A DNA stretch of 64,000 nt from Lewinellaceae bacterium (GTDB lineage Bacteria; Bacteroidota; Bacteroidia; Chitinophagales; Saprospiraceae), in contig JACJYG010000012.1 of the NCBI GenBank assembly GCA_020636215.1, positions 62,001 through 126,000 of the forward strand, read 5' to 3'. Position 1 is the first letter of the stretch, and each line of letters opens with the position of its first letter. The position numbers and the translations under genes were made by a program. The notes under the pieces are model-generated. The model saw only the letters and a program-made list of their open reading frames with translations, ran no database searches and was not told the origin of the DNA. Shown piece after piece: positions 8,812 to 17,844 of the stretch.

Positions 8812-10227
8812 ATGACATCATCTGTTCACCTGTTTTTATGGCCGGGGTTATTCCTGTTCTTTTTCCCACAGAACTTTCTGGCCGCCCAAAACCTCATAAA
8901 AAACCCAAGTTTCGAAGAATACTACACCTGCCCTAATGATGAAGGGCAATTGAGTTATTCAAAGCACTGGAGCACCTATTTTAGTACGCCTGACTATTTT
9001 AACAAGTGTGGATATTATCCGGAATGGGTTGACACCATTCCTCCCAGGACAGGAAATGCCTTTGCTGGAGCCAGGTGGTGGTCTCTATTATCAAGCAGTG
9101 GTGATAAACGTCGGGAATACATTCATGGAGAATTAACTCAATCACTTATTGAAGGAGTAGTATATTATATGGAATATTATGTCCACCCTTTATCTTTACA
9201 CACTGTGATCGACCAATACAGCGCACATTTCTCCCAAACGCCGATAACCGATATTCCTCCCGACGGCATCTTATATCTGGAGCCCCATTTTCAAAACCAA
9301 AATGGCGTCATTTCCAATCAGGAATGGGTGTGCATCTCGGGCTGTTTTACAGCTGCGGGAGGAGAGCGGTATTTAACCCTTGGCAATTTCGTTTCCAATG
9401 CAGAAACGGACACCTTAAACCCGGTTGATGCAATCTCTATACAAAGGCACTACGCCCTCATCGACGACGTTGCACTCTATTCCCTTTCCTCATTGATTCC
9501 ATCCGACACAGCCATTCTGGAAGGCGAAAGCCTGTCGTTCAACACTAGCCTGCCTTTGTCCTACCGGCTCAATGGCGAAGCCCTGCCGGGCGGGCAGTTT
9601 GCGCCGGACAGCGCCGGGCTGTACACCATAGAAGTAGCGCTGGAGCCCTGCGGCCCTATCGGTTCCTTTCAGGTGGAGGTGTACACCTGCGAAGCCCTGG
9701 GGAAAGATTATGAGCCATTTCTATCCGACACATCGGTTTGCCTGGAGGAGGGCTGGCAACTGGTTTTTCCCCGCACCGACACTTACAATTACCGGATAAA
9801 CGGGCAGTTGGCCACCGAAAATGTTTTTGCCCCTGCCGATACGGGCTACTACGAAATCCTGGTGGAACTACCCGATTGCGCCATTCTGGACACCATCCGC
9901 ATACAGGCGCTGGACTGCACCATCAGCGATGAAGCGCCGGATTGTTTTTTCATCCCCTCTGCATTCAGCCCCAACGGTGACGGCCGCAACGATTATTTCC
10001 GCTTGTATGGCCCCTGTCAGATACAGGCGGTTGAGGCCCGGATATTCGATCGCTGGGGCGGCCTGCTATTTGAGTCCACCGACCCTGATTTTCGCTGGGA
10101 TGGCATGGCCGGCGGCAAAGCGGTGAGCAATGGCCTGTACGTTTACGCTATCCGCCTGGTTTTCGTGGGGGAAGACAAACGGGTTTACGAACGCGAGGAA
10201 AAGGGGGCGGTGGTTCTGCTGCGGTAG
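8812..10227 (+). CDS. T9SS type B (CHU_C) surface protein, tandem copy 2
   Basis: A 471-residue paralogue with the same order: signal peptide, galactose-binding-like N-module, two Ig-like modules, CHU_C domain. The ATG at 8812 aligns with the other copies; an earlier in-frame ATG at 8743 lies in the leader hairpin and is ignored. The N-module differs from copy 1 over about residues 40-165 (SYSKHWSTYFSTPDY, RTGNAFAGARWWSLLSSSG) and is nearly identical to copy 3 in its first third. The last 600 bases match copy 1 almost exactly. This contrast between a variable front and a uniform back points to conversion among copies. Confidence 0.85.
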   Translation: MTSSVHLFLWPGLFLFFFPQNFLAAQNLIKNPSFEEYYTCPNDEGQLSYSKHWSTYFSTPDYFNKCGYYPEWVDTIPPRTGNAFAGARWWSLLSSSGDKRREYIHGELTQSLIEGVVYYMEYYVHPLSLHTVIDQYSAHFSQTPITDIPPDGILYLEPHFQNQNGVISNQEWVCISGCFTAAGGERYLTLGNFVSNAETDTLNPVDAISIQRHYALIDDVALYSLSSLIPSDTAILEGESLSFNTSLPLSYRLNGEALPGGQFAPDSAGLYTIEVALEPCGPIGSFQVEVYTCEALGKDYEPFLSDTSVCLEEGWQLVFPRTDTYNYRINGQLATENVFAPADTGYYEILVELPDCAILDTIRIQALDCTISDEAPDCFFIPSAFSPNGDGRNDYFRLYGPCQIQAVEARIFDRWGGLLFESTDPDFRWDGMAGGKAVSNGLYVYAIRLVFVGEDKRVYEREEKGAVVLLR

Positions 10228-10234
10228 CTTATTC

Positions 10235-10314
10235 GCGGCTTACCCTCAGGGCTTTATCTGGTAGAGTGGGCAGCCGGCGGCGAGACAGGCCTGCTCAAAC
10301 TCGTTAAGGAATAA
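10235..10314 (+). pseudogene. duplicated 3' tail of the T9SS gene (scar 2)
   Basis: A second copied T9SS tail, ending in the TAA at 10312-10314. It carries a GAGACAGGC variant (Thr for Ala) shared with scar 3, which shows that scars 2 and 3 are closer to each other than to scar 1. Confidence 0.85.
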
Positions 10315-10329
10315 AACATCCATTAACCG

Positions 10330-10370
10330 GAGAGGCTGCTTAGGAATGGCATCCCTAAAGGCAGCCTCTC
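10330..10370 (+). terminator. leader hairpin of copy 3, terminator-like
   Basis: GAGAGGCTGC, then TTAGG, pairs with CCTAA and GCAGCCTCTC, leaving an 8-base loop and a small bulge. TTCC follows. This is a compact, strong hairpin 19 bases before the ATG of copy 3. It could end read-through from copy 2 or act as an attenuator. Confidence 0.55.
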
Positions 10371-10389
10371 TTCCAAATATCCCCACACT

Positions 10390-11799
10390 ATGACATCATC
10401 TATTCACCTGTTTTTATGGCCGGGGTTATTCCTGTTCTTTTTCCCACAGAACTTTCTGGCCGCCCAAAACCTCATAAAAAACCCGGGTTTCGAAGAATAC
10501 TACACCTGCCCTAATGATGAAGGGCAATTGAGTTATTCAAAGCACTGGAGCACCTATTTTAGTACGCCTGACTATTTTAACAAGTGTGGATATTATCCGG
10601 AATGGGTTGACACCATTCCTCCCAGGACAGGAAATGCCTTTGCTGGAGCCAGGTGGTTTGCTCTGGCATCAAGTAGTGATATTCGCCGGGAATATTTACA
10701 TGGAGAATTAACTCGATCACTTATAGAAGAAGTATACTATCTGGAATATTATGTCCACCCTATGTCATACGGCATCGCCATCGACCAATACAGCGCGCAT
10801 TTCTCCCAAACGCCGATAAGCGATATCCCTCCGGACGGCACCTTGTACCTGGAGCCCCACGTTCAAAACCAGAATGGCATCATTTCCGACCTGGAATGGG
10901 TTCGTCTCAGTGGCTGTTTCACTGCAAAAGGAGGAGAGCGGTATTTAACCCTGGGCAATTTCGTTTCCAATGCAGAAACGGACACCTTAAACCCGGTTGA
11001 TGCAATCTCTATACAAAGGCACTACGCCCTCATCGACGACGTTGCACTCTATTCCCTTTCCTCATTGATCCCATCCGACACGGTCATTCTGGAAGGCGAA
11101 AGCCTGTCGTTCAACACTAGCCTGCCTTTATCCTACCGGCTCAACGGCGAGGCCCTGCCGGGCGGGCAGTTTGCGCCGGATAGCGCCGGATTGTACACCA
11201 TAGAAGTAGCGCTGGAGCCCTGCGGCGCCATCGGTTCCTTTCAGGTGGAGGTGTACACCTGCGAAGCCCTGGGGAAAGATTATGAGCCATTTCTATCCGA
11301 CACATCGGTTTGCCTGGAGGAGGGCTGGCAACTGGTTTTTCCCCGCACCGACACTTACAATTACCGGATAAACGGGCAGTTGGCCACCGAAAATGTTTTT
11401 GCCCCTGCCGATACGGGCTACTACGAAATCCTGGTGGAACTGCCCGGCTGCATTGTTCTGGACACCATCCGCATACTGGCGTTGGACTGCACCATCAAGG
11501 ACGAAGCGCCGGATTGTTTTTTCATCCCCTCTGCATTCAGCCCCAACGGTGACGGCCGCAACGATTATTTCCGCTTGTATGGCCCCTGTCAGATACAGGC
11601 GGTTGAGGCCCGGATATTCGATCGCTGGGGCGGCCTGCTATTTGAGTCCACCGACCCTGATTTTCGCTGGGATGGCATGGCCGGCGGCAAAGCGGTGAGC
11701 AATGGCCTGTACGTTTACGCTATCCGCCTGGTTTTCGTGGGGGAAGACAAACGGGTTTACGAACGCGAGGAAAAGGGGGCGGTGGTTCTGCTGCGGTAG
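10390..11799 (+). CDS. T9SS type B (CHU_C) surface protein, tandem copy 3
   Basis: A 469-residue paralogue with the same architecture and start context. The first third of the N-module matches copy 2 (CGYYPEWVDTIPPRTGNAF), the next segment matches copy 1 (YYVHPMSYGIAIDQ and CFTAKGGE), and the second Ig-like module ends as in copy 4 (GCIVLDTIRILALDC). The CHU_C domain is the same as in copies 1 and 2. It is thus a mosaic of its neighbours. Function as for copy 1: a Sec-exported, T9SS-sorted surface protein of unknown ligand. Confidence 0.85.
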   Translation: MTSSIHLFLWPGLFLFFFPQNFLAAQNLIKNPGFEEYYTCPNDEGQLSYSKHWSTYFSTPDYFNKCGYYPEWVDTIPPRTGNAFAGARWFALASSSDIRREYLHGELTRSLIEEVYYLEYYVHPMSYGIAIDQYSAHFSQTPISDIPPDGTLYLEPHVQNQNGIISDLEWVRLSGCFTAKGGERYLTLGNFVSNAETDTLNPVDAISIQRHYALIDDVALYSLSSLIPSDTVILEGESLSFNTSLPLSYRLNGEALPGGQFAPDSAGLYTIEVALEPCGAIGSFQVEVYTCEALGKDYEPFLSDTSVCLEEGWQLVFPRTDTYNYRINGQLATENVFAPADTGYYEILVELPGCIVLDTIRILALDCTIKDEAPDCFFIPSAFSPNGDGRNDYFRLYGPCQIQAVEARIFDRWGGLLFESTDPDFRWDGMAGGKAVSNGLYVYAIRLVFVGEDKRVYEREEKGAVVLLR

Positions 11800-11806
11800 C
11801 TTATTC

Positions 11807-11886
11807 GCGGCTTACCCTCAGGGCTTTATCTGGTAGAGTGGGCAGCCGGCGGCGAGACAGGCCTGCTCAAACTCGTTAAGGAATAA
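11807..11886 (+). pseudogene. duplicated 3' tail of the T9SS gene (scar 3)
   Basis: A third copied T9SS tail, identical in layout to scar 2, ending in the TAA at 11884-11886. No such tail follows copy 4. Confidence 0.85.
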
Positions 11887-11901
11887 AACATCCATTAACC
11901 G

Positions 11902-11942
11902 GAGAGGCTGCTTAGGAATGGCATCCCTAAAGGCAGCCTCTC
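11902..11942 (+). terminator. leader hairpin of copy 4, terminator-like
   Basis: The same compact hairpin as before copy 3 (GAGAGGCTGC paired with GCAGCCTCTC through an inner TTAGG/CCTAA stem), 19 bases before the ATG at 11962. Confidence 0.55.
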
Positions 11943-11961
11943 TTCCAAATATCCCCACACT

Positions 11962-13383
11962 ATGACATCATCTATCCGCCCATTATTCTGGCCAGGGCTC
12001 TTCCTGTTCTTTTTCACACATAACTTTCTGGCCGCCCAAAACCTCATAAAAAACCCAGGTTTTGAAGTGTATTATACCTGCCCGGATGATGGAGGCCAAT
12101 TGATGGGTTATGTTAAGTACTGGAAATCGTATTTTAGTACAACTGATTATTTTAATCTGTGCGGTTATTATCCTCCATTTGTTGCTCAAAGCGCTATGCC
12201 CCGAACAGGAAGCGGAATGGCGGGTGCAAGGTGGCTCATTATGACAGACCCTATTCCCTTAAGAGAATATTTACATGGCGAATTGATAGATCCTTTGAGG
12301 CCAAATAATGATTATTACCTGGAATTCTATGTGCATTTGAGCAACTACAGTATTTTAATAGACCAATACAGCGCGCATTTTTCTCAAAATCCTATTACCG
12401 ATATCCCTCCGGACGGCATCTTGTACCTGGAGCCCCACGTTCAGAACCAGAATGGTATCCTACCTGCGCGGGAATGGGTGCGCATATCGGGCTGTTTTAC
12501 AGCTGCGGGAGAAGAGCGGTATATTACCCTGGGCAATTTCGTTTCCAATGAAGAAACAGATACTCTGAACCCGGTTCCCATTCCCGGAATCCCGATACAA
12601 AGGCACTACGCCCTCATCGACGACGTCGCCCTCTATTCCCTTTCCTCATTGATCCCATCCGACACGGCCATTCTGGAAGGCGAGAGCCTGGCGTTCAACA
12701 CTAGCCTGCCTTTGTCCTACCGGCTCAATGGCGAGGCCCTGCTGGGCGGGCAGTTTGCGCCGGACAGCGCCGGACTGTATGCCATAGAAGTGGCGCTGGA
12801 GCCCTGCGGCGCCATCGGTTCCTTTCAGGTGGAGGTGTACACTTGCGAAGCCCTGGGGAAAGATTATGAGCCATTTCTATCCGACACATCGGTTTGCCTG
12901 GAGGAGGGCTGGCAACTGGTTTTTCCCCGCACCGACACTTACAATTACCGGATAAACGGGCAGTTGGCCACCGAAAATGTTTTTGCCCCTGCCGATACGG
13001 GCTACTACGAAATCCTGGTGGAACTGCCCGGCTGCATTGTTCTGGACACCATCCGCATACTGGCGTTGGACTGCACCATCAGCGATGAAGCGCCGGATTG
13101 TTTTTTCATCCCCTCTGCATTCAGCCCCAACGGTGACGGGCGCAACGATTATTTCCGCTTGTATGGCCCTTGCCAGGTACAAGAGGTTGAAGCCCGGATA
13201 TTCGGCCGTTGGGGCGGCCTCTTGTTTGAGTCTACCGACCCTGGTTTTCGCTGGGATGGCACGGCCGGCGGCAAAGCAGTGAGCAACGGCCTGTACGTAT
13301 ACGCTATCCGCCTGGTTTTCGTGGGGGAAGACAAACGGGTTTACGAACGCGAGGAAAAGGGGGCGGTGGTTTTATTGCGGTAA
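11962..13383 (+). CDS. T9SS type B (CHU_C) surface protein, tandem copy 4
   Basis: A 473-residue paralogue and the most divergent of the four. The signal peptide differs (SSIRPLFWPGLFLFFFTHN). The N-module has its own stretch around LREYLHGELIDPLRPNNDYY and an insertion NPVPIPGIPIQ. The first Ig-like module matches copy 1 (GEALLGGQFAPDSAGLYAIE). The last 250 bases of the CHU_C domain carry many silent and several amino-acid changes (CQVQEVEARIFGRWGG, GFRWDGTAGG) that the other copies lack. It ends 5 bases before the convergent RNase HII gene. Lack of a trailing T9SS scar suggests this is the ancestral locus end. Confidence 0.85.
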   Translation: MTSSIRPLFWPGLFLFFFTHNFLAAQNLIKNPGFEVYYTCPDDGGQLMGYVKYWKSYFSTTDYFNLCGYYPPFVAQSAMPRTGSGMAGARWLIMTDPIPLREYLHGELIDPLRPNNDYYLEFYVHLSNYSILIDQYSAHFSQNPITDIPPDGILYLEPHVQNQNGILPAREWVRISGCFTAAGEERYITLGNFVSNEETDTLNPVPIPGIPIQRHYALIDDVALYSLSSLIPSDTAILEGESLAFNTSLPLSYRLNGEALLGGQFAPDSAGLYAIEVALEPCGAIGSFQVEVYTCEALGKDYEPFLSDTSVCLEEGWQLVFPRTDTYNYRINGQLATENVFAPADTGYYEILVELPGCIVLDTIRILALDCTISDEAPDCFFIPSAFSPNGDGRNDYFRLYGPCQVQEVEARIFGRWGGLLFESTDPGFRWDGTAGGKAVSNGLYVYAIRLVFVGEDKRVYEREEKGAVVLLR

Positions 13384-13388
13384 AAATC

Positions 13389-13994
13389 TCACTCGAACAA
13401 CTTCCCCTGCACCCCCTCCGGCAGCAGCCGGAACGACCGCCGATGGTGAGGCGACGCGCCATGGGCTTTGATCGCCTCCCGGTGCGCGGCCGTAGGGTAG
13501 CCCTTGTTGTCTGACCAATGATAATAGGGGTAATCGGCATGTAATTGCATCATATAATCGTCGCGGTAGGTCTTGGCCAGGATAGACGCGGCGGCAATGG
13601 GAAGAAATTTGCCATCTCCCTTGACAATGCAGGAGAACGGAATATCGCGGTACGGCCGGAAGCGGTTGCCGTCGATGAGTAGCGCCTCGGGCTGCGGTTC
13701 GAGTTGTTCGATGGCGCGGTGCATCGCCAGAAAGGAAGCATTCAGGATATTGATCTGGTCGATCTCCCCGGGTTCCACCCGGGCAACAGCCCAGGCCAGG
13801 GCTTCCTGCTCGATGATGGCCCGCGCCTGGTAACGGCGGGACTCGCTGAGTTGCTTGGAGTCGTTGAGCAGCGGATGGCGAAAAGTCTTGGGGAAAATGA
13901 CGGCGGCGGCAAAAACCGGCCCGGCCAGGCAACCCCGGCCCGCTTCATCACAACCTGCCTCCAACATCTTTTCATCCAGATACGGTGTTAACAT
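13389..13994 (-). CDS. rnhB: ribonuclease HII
   Basis: A 201-residue cytoplasmic endonuclease that removes ribonucleotides misincorporated in DNA and RNA primers from RNA:DNA hybrids. The start at 13994 gives the usual length and places the catalytic acidic residues at Asp16 and Glu17 (GCDEAGRG), Asp108 (LLIDGNR) and Asp127 (VKGDGK), positions that match the family closely. AAASILAKTYRDD is the conserved helix following. The open frame continues 76 codons upstream without homology-like content. It converges with tandem copy 4, only 5 bases away, and diverges from the DUF5686 gene. Confidence 0.95.
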   Translation of the reverse strand: MLTPYLDEKMLEAGCDEAGRGCLAGPVFAAAVIFPKTFRHPLLNDSKQLSESRRYQARAIIEQEALAWAVARVEPGEIDQINILNASFLAMHRAIEQLEPQPEALLIDGNRFRPYRDIPFSCIVKGDGKFLPIAAASILAKTYRDDYMMQLHADYPYYHWSDNKGYPTAAHREAIKAHGASPHHRRSFRLLPEGVQGKLFE

Positions 13995-14242
13995 ACATGC
14001 AAATATATTGTATTTAGTCCTGAAGGCGCTAAATTGGAATTCCAAATCAAATTCGCCGGCAGAGAAAGCCTTTCTTTGCTGATATTCTTGCGAGAGAAAG
14101 GGCGGAAAACCACACATACAACCATTAGCCGGAATGCAGCAACTACAGTGGCCAAGGCCATTATCTGGAGTCACAATGATACGTGTCCGCTTCAAAATAA
14201 AATAATTTGCACCTGAAATCAATCAGAAATCAAGGTTCGGCT

Positions 14243-16747
14243 ATGAAGAACTTATTTTTTTTTCTTTTCCTCTGTTGCTTACCGTCCCTGAGCTGGGGGC
14301 AGTCTGTGCTCCGGGGCCGGGTAGTGGATGCCGATACCAAGGAAGGCGTTCCGTTCTGTAGCGTCTATTTCGAAGGGACGACTATAGGGGCTTCTACCGA
14401 CCTGGATGGATACTACGAACTGGAAACCAAAACCTTGTCTGACTCCTTGTCGGCTTCCGCCCTGGGATATTCGACCCTCAGCAAACGGGTAGATAAAACC
14501 CTGGCCGAACAGGAGATCAACTTCTACTTGTCCGACGCCGGCCTTACCCTGGAGGAAGTAGTTGTTATCGCCGGAGAAAATCCGGCCAACGCCATTGTGC
14601 GGGGCATCATCGCCAACAAGGATAAAAACCGCATTGAAGGGCTTAATACTTATCAGTACGAAAGCTACGCCAAAACGGAGCTCGACCTGGAAAACATTAG
14701 TCCCAAAGTACAGGAGAGCAAGTTGATGAAACCCTTCGCTTTCGTTTTCGAAAACATCGACAGCACTTCCGATGAAAAGCCTTTCCTACCCGCTTACATT
14801 AATGAATCGCTGTCGGATGTATACTACGTGCAAGGCGGCGGCAACGCCAAATCCGTTGTTAAAGCCCAACGCACTTCCGGGATCAAGAACCAAACGATAA
14901 TCGACTATATCAAACGCATCCACCAGGATTACAGCATCTATGATGATTGGATCTATGTGCTGGATAAGCCTTTCATCAGCCCTTTCGCCAAAGCAGGCCT
15001 GGCCTACTATGAGTACTACATCATGGACAGCACCGCCATGAACGGGCACTGGAGCTATCAGCTTAAATTCAAGCCCAAACGCAAGCAGGAGCCTACCTTC
15101 TTCGGGGATTTCTGGGTGGCGGACACCGCTTTCGCCGTTCAGCGTGTCAATATGCGAATGAGCCCCGATGTGAACATCAACCTGGTGAGCCGCATCATCA
15201 TCTACGAAGAGTTTCAACCGCAAGCGGAGGTGTGGATGCCGGTCAAGAAAAAAATGGTGGTGGATTTTACCCCCACCGAGGGCGCACCCGGAATGATCGC
15301 CCGGCGAACGGAAACTTACCGGGATTTTTTCGCCGGCGACCCGGCGACCCGGCAACATTTCGCAGAGAAAGACGAGTTCTACGTCCTGGATGATGTGGAA
15401 AAAGACGATGAGGCATTCTGGGAAGAAGCCCGTCACGAACCGCTCAGCAAGACGGAAAAGACAATATATGCCGTGGTGGACAGCATTCAGAACGTCCCCA
15501 TTTACAAAACCTATGCAGAGATCATCGAGATCATCTTCGTCGGGTATTTCGAGATAGGGCCTGTTGAGGTTGGCCCATATTCAGCCGTTTACAGCAGTAA
15601 CCCGGTAGAAGGCGATCGGTTTCGCATCGGCCTGCGCACCAGCGAGCAATTTAGTAAAGAAGTACGCCTGGGCGGTTTTTTGGCCTATGGCCTGAAGGAT
15701 GAAGACTTCAAATATGGGGGTGAGGTTAAATGGCTCGCCAGCAAAAGGCCGCGCACCCTGGTGGGCGCCGGTTATATAAACGACATCAGCCTGAATAGCG
15801 AAAACAGTGAATCATTCGTTCAAGGCGACCTTTTCACCGGTTTCCTTCGGCGCGACATCATGCAGAAGCTTATCCGCGTGGAGGAGAGTAAGTTCTTTTA
15901 CGAACGGTATTGGCGGAATGGCTTTTCCAATCGCATCACCGTCCTGAACCGCACGATGGACCCATATGGCTTGGTCACGGAAGATGGCCGTGGCTTTAAT
16001 TATGCCTATCTGCCCAACCCTGCTACCCTGACGGATGTCGACACCACGATCAACACCACGGAGATCATCCTGAAAGCCCGCTTCACTAAGGATGAAATGA
16101 TCATTGATACGGAGTTCGACCGAAATAGTTTTGGTTCGAAATACCCCATCGTCGAGTTGGCCTATACGCTTGGAGTGGATGGGGTAATGGGTAGTGACTT
16201 CCACTACCATAAGCTCGATCTGAGCTACCGCCATTATTTTTATCTCAATCCTGTCGGGTGGATGTCTTATCGCATCAATGCCGGTAAGGTTTTCGGCACG
16301 GTGCCCTTCCTGCTTATGGAAGTCCACCCTGGCAACGAGGGCTACTTTACCGGCCGCGAGATATTCAATATGATGACCCGCTACGAGTTTGCCAGCGATA
16401 CCTACGCCAGCGTCCTGCTGGAACACCACTTTGACGGTTTTTTCCTCAATAAGATCCCGTTGCTGCGCAAACTCAACCTGCGCGAATACGCCACATTCAA
16501 GGGGGTGATTGGCAGCATTTCAAAAGCCAACCAGGATGCCAACCGGCTCAATTTATTTGTTCCGACCGAAACAGATACCTACGCGGGATTTCGCGCTCCG
16601 GACAAGCGGCCCTACATGGAAGCCAGCATTGGGATAGAGAACATTCTGAAGGTCTTCCAGGTGGAATTGGCCTGGCGGCTCAGTTACCTGGATAATCCCC
16701 AGGCTACCCGTTTCGGCTTGCGCTTCGGTACGGCCTTCTATTTTTAA
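14243..16747 (+). CDS. DUF5686 outer-membrane protein with N-terminal CarboxypepD_reg-like domain
   Basis: An 834-residue protein. The ATG at 14243 begins a signal peptide (MKNLFFFLFLCCLPSLSWGQ). Residues about 22-105 are a CarboxypepD_reg-like/CNA-B-type domain (LRGRVVDADTKEGVPFCSVYF, TDLDGYYEL, LEEVVV), as in many SusC/TonB-dependent and DUF5686 proteins. The rest matches the DUF5686 pattern: ANAIVRGIIANKDKNR, the FWVADTAFAVQRVNMRM motif, and a C-terminal half of beta strands ending RFGLRFGTAFYF, a typical outer-membrane barrel end. Role unknown. Family members are common Bacteroidota outer-membrane proteins. Monocistronic, followed by a strong hairpin. Confidence 0.85.
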   Translation: MKNLFFFLFLCCLPSLSWGQSVLRGRVVDADTKEGVPFCSVYFEGTTIGASTDLDGYYELETKTLSDSLSASALGYSTLSKRVDKTLAEQEINFYLSDAGLTLEEVVVIAGENPANAIVRGIIANKDKNRIEGLNTYQYESYAKTELDLENISPKVQESKLMKPFAFVFENIDSTSDEKPFLPAYINESLSDVYYVQGGGNAKSVVKAQRTSGIKNQTIIDYIKRIHQDYSIYDDWIYVLDKPFISPFAKAGLAYYEYYIMDSTAMNGHWSYQLKFKPKRKQEPTFFGDFWVADTAFAVQRVNMRMSPDVNINLVSRIIIYEEFQPQAEVWMPVKKKMVVDFTPTEGAPGMIARRTETYRDFFAGDPATRQHFAEKDEFYVLDDVEKDDEAFWEEARHEPLSKTEKTIYAVVDSIQNVPIYKTYAEIIEIIFVGYFEIGPVEVGPYSAVYSSNPVEGDRFRIGLRTSEQFSKEVRLGGFLAYGLKDEDFKYGGEVKWLASKRPRTLVGAGYINDISLNSENSESFVQGDLFTGFLRRDIMQKLIRVEESKFFYERYWRNGFSNRITVLNRTMDPYGLVTEDGRGFNYAYLPNPATLTDVDTTINTTEIILKARFTKDEMIIDTEFDRNSFGSKYPIVELAYTLGVDGVMGSDFHYHKLDLSYRHYFYLNPVGWMSYRINAGKVFGTVPFLLMEVHPGNEGYFTGREIFNMMTRYEFASDTYASVLLEHHFDGFFLNKIPLLRKLNLREYATFKGVIGSISKANQDANRLNLFVPTETDTYAGFRAPDKRPYMEASIGIENILKVFQVELAWRLSYLDNPQATRFGLRFGTAFYF

Positions 16748-16767
16748 TATTGTGTTTGGGTGTTTGA

Positions 16768-16805
16768 GGAGTGAGTGTTTGGGTTGTCCCTCAAACACTC
16801 ACTCC
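16768..16805. terminator. bidirectional terminator-like hairpin
   Basis: GGAGTGAGTGTTTG (16768-16781) and CAAACACTCACTCC (16792-16805) form a perfect 14-bp stem with a 10-base loop in the 60-base gap between convergent genes, where it can serve both. No long T-run follows. Confidence 0.7.
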
Positions 16806-16807
16806 CT

Positions 16808-17596
16808 TTACAAGCAATCCCAATTATACATCACATTGGTAAAGTCCCGGTGTTCCAGCGCTTCCTTGCATATGAAGAAATTGGCAATGCCCATGTCTCC
16901 CCACTGGCATCCAATAGCTTGGTCGGAGCTCAGTTGGAAGAGTAATTCCATGGGCATTTCCGGGTTGCGTGGGTCTTCCTGGGTGAAATGGGCATAGCCT
17001 CCCATTTTATGGTGGTGGCTGCGCACCGCCCGGCCAAACTGATTGGCCAATTCCCATTTTTGTTCGCCAAACTGATCGAAAAAATCAGCGCCCATGATCT
17101 GGTTGAAGCGGAAGTCCTGTGGTTGTACAACTTCCATAGCGAGCTCAAATCGGAGTGGGTAGCTCCTCCTTGGGTCTATCGGCAGGTAGAAATACTCGTT
17201 CCGAAGGCTGAGGCCAGATTGCAACGCGTCTTCGTCATAGGAGATATCCCTAAAGTATAAAACCCGGAACCGGCTCTGGTCGAAGGGGTCATCGAAATTG
17301 AGCCCGTAGGAATCATCATCGTGGATATAGAGTTGCAGCAGGCCTTCCCTGGGGAAAGCCGGTAAGGCCGGCGCCTCTTCAAAGTTGATCTGAGCTAGCA
17401 GGGTAAGCAGGCTGCCATCCGGAGCAGCAGGAGGAGGGGCGCCGGCGGGCAGGTAGGGCAGTCCGCCGATCTTGCTTTCCCAGGGCAAGGTAGGCCCTTC
17501 TTCCTGTGGCAATAATCTGATGTAAGACTGGCTGGTTTCCAGTATTTTCTCCTGAAAAAGTTCCAATTCGGGGGGGAGTGCTATTTCGAGGCCCAT
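16808..17596 (-). CDS. DUF1963 (YwqG-like) protein
   Basis: A 262-residue cytoplasmic protein with no signal peptide or membrane segment. The order of motifs fits YwqG/DUF1963: SKIGGLPYLP near residue 45, LLTLLAQINFEEAP near 65, GLLQLYIHDDDSYGLNF near 90, and a C-terminal LLFQLSSDQAIGCQWGDMGIANFFI. This last element is the 'gDaGxxyvfi' signature of the family, which has no established function. The ATG at 17596 follows no better alternative. The 248-base gap to the divergent RND gene shows no clear promoter. Confidence 0.8.
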   Translation of the reverse strand: MGLEIALPPELELFQEKILETSQSYIRLLPQEEGPTLPWESKIGGLPYLPAGAPPPAAPDGSLLTLLAQINFEEAPALPAFPREGLLQLYIHDDDSYGLNFDDPFDQSRFRVLYFRDISYDEDALQSGLSLRNEYFYLPIDPRRSYPLRFELAMEVVQPQDFRFNQIMGADFFDQFGEQKWELANQFGRAVRSHHHKMGGYAHFTQEDPRNPEMPMELLFQLSSDQAIGCQWGDMGIANFFICKEALEHRDFTNVMYNWDCL

Positions 17597-17844
17597 AAAT
17601 ACTGATTAGATTTACTTCCTGCCCAAAAGGCGGAAATAATTGCGGTGATAGTTATGTGTTTATTTGACGGTTTAACGGCTGCCAGGTAACAAACAGTTGG
17701 AAATACCTACAGTTTATTAATGCCGGGCTGCTTCTTTCTTTTCTGTTGGGAAAATACTAAACATCTTTTTAGCAGAATGGTTATGAGATTGATTTTTTGA
17801 ATTTCCAATTAATCTAAATTAGCCCGAAAGGGCCCACTTCATAT

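Larger units (their letters stand above)
7011..13383 (+). repeat. four-unit tandem duplication (about 1.6 kb per unit)
   Basis: Units start at the sequence GCGGCTTACCCTCAGGGC inside, or copied from, the 3' end of the T9SS gene. Their limits are 7011-8622, 8623-10234, 10235-11806 and 11807-13383. Each contains a T9SS-tail segment, a GAGAGGCTGC hairpin, an ATGACATCATCT start and a full type B sorted protein. Units 1 and 2 are each 1612 bases long. Unit 4 ends at the gene's stop without a further tail, which marks it as the original right edge. Confidence 0.9.

Noticed and set aside
7011..13383. Regular direct repeats as a mobile-element array
   Set aside because: No transposase, terminal inverted repeats or target duplications; the unit ends fit a tandem gene duplication.
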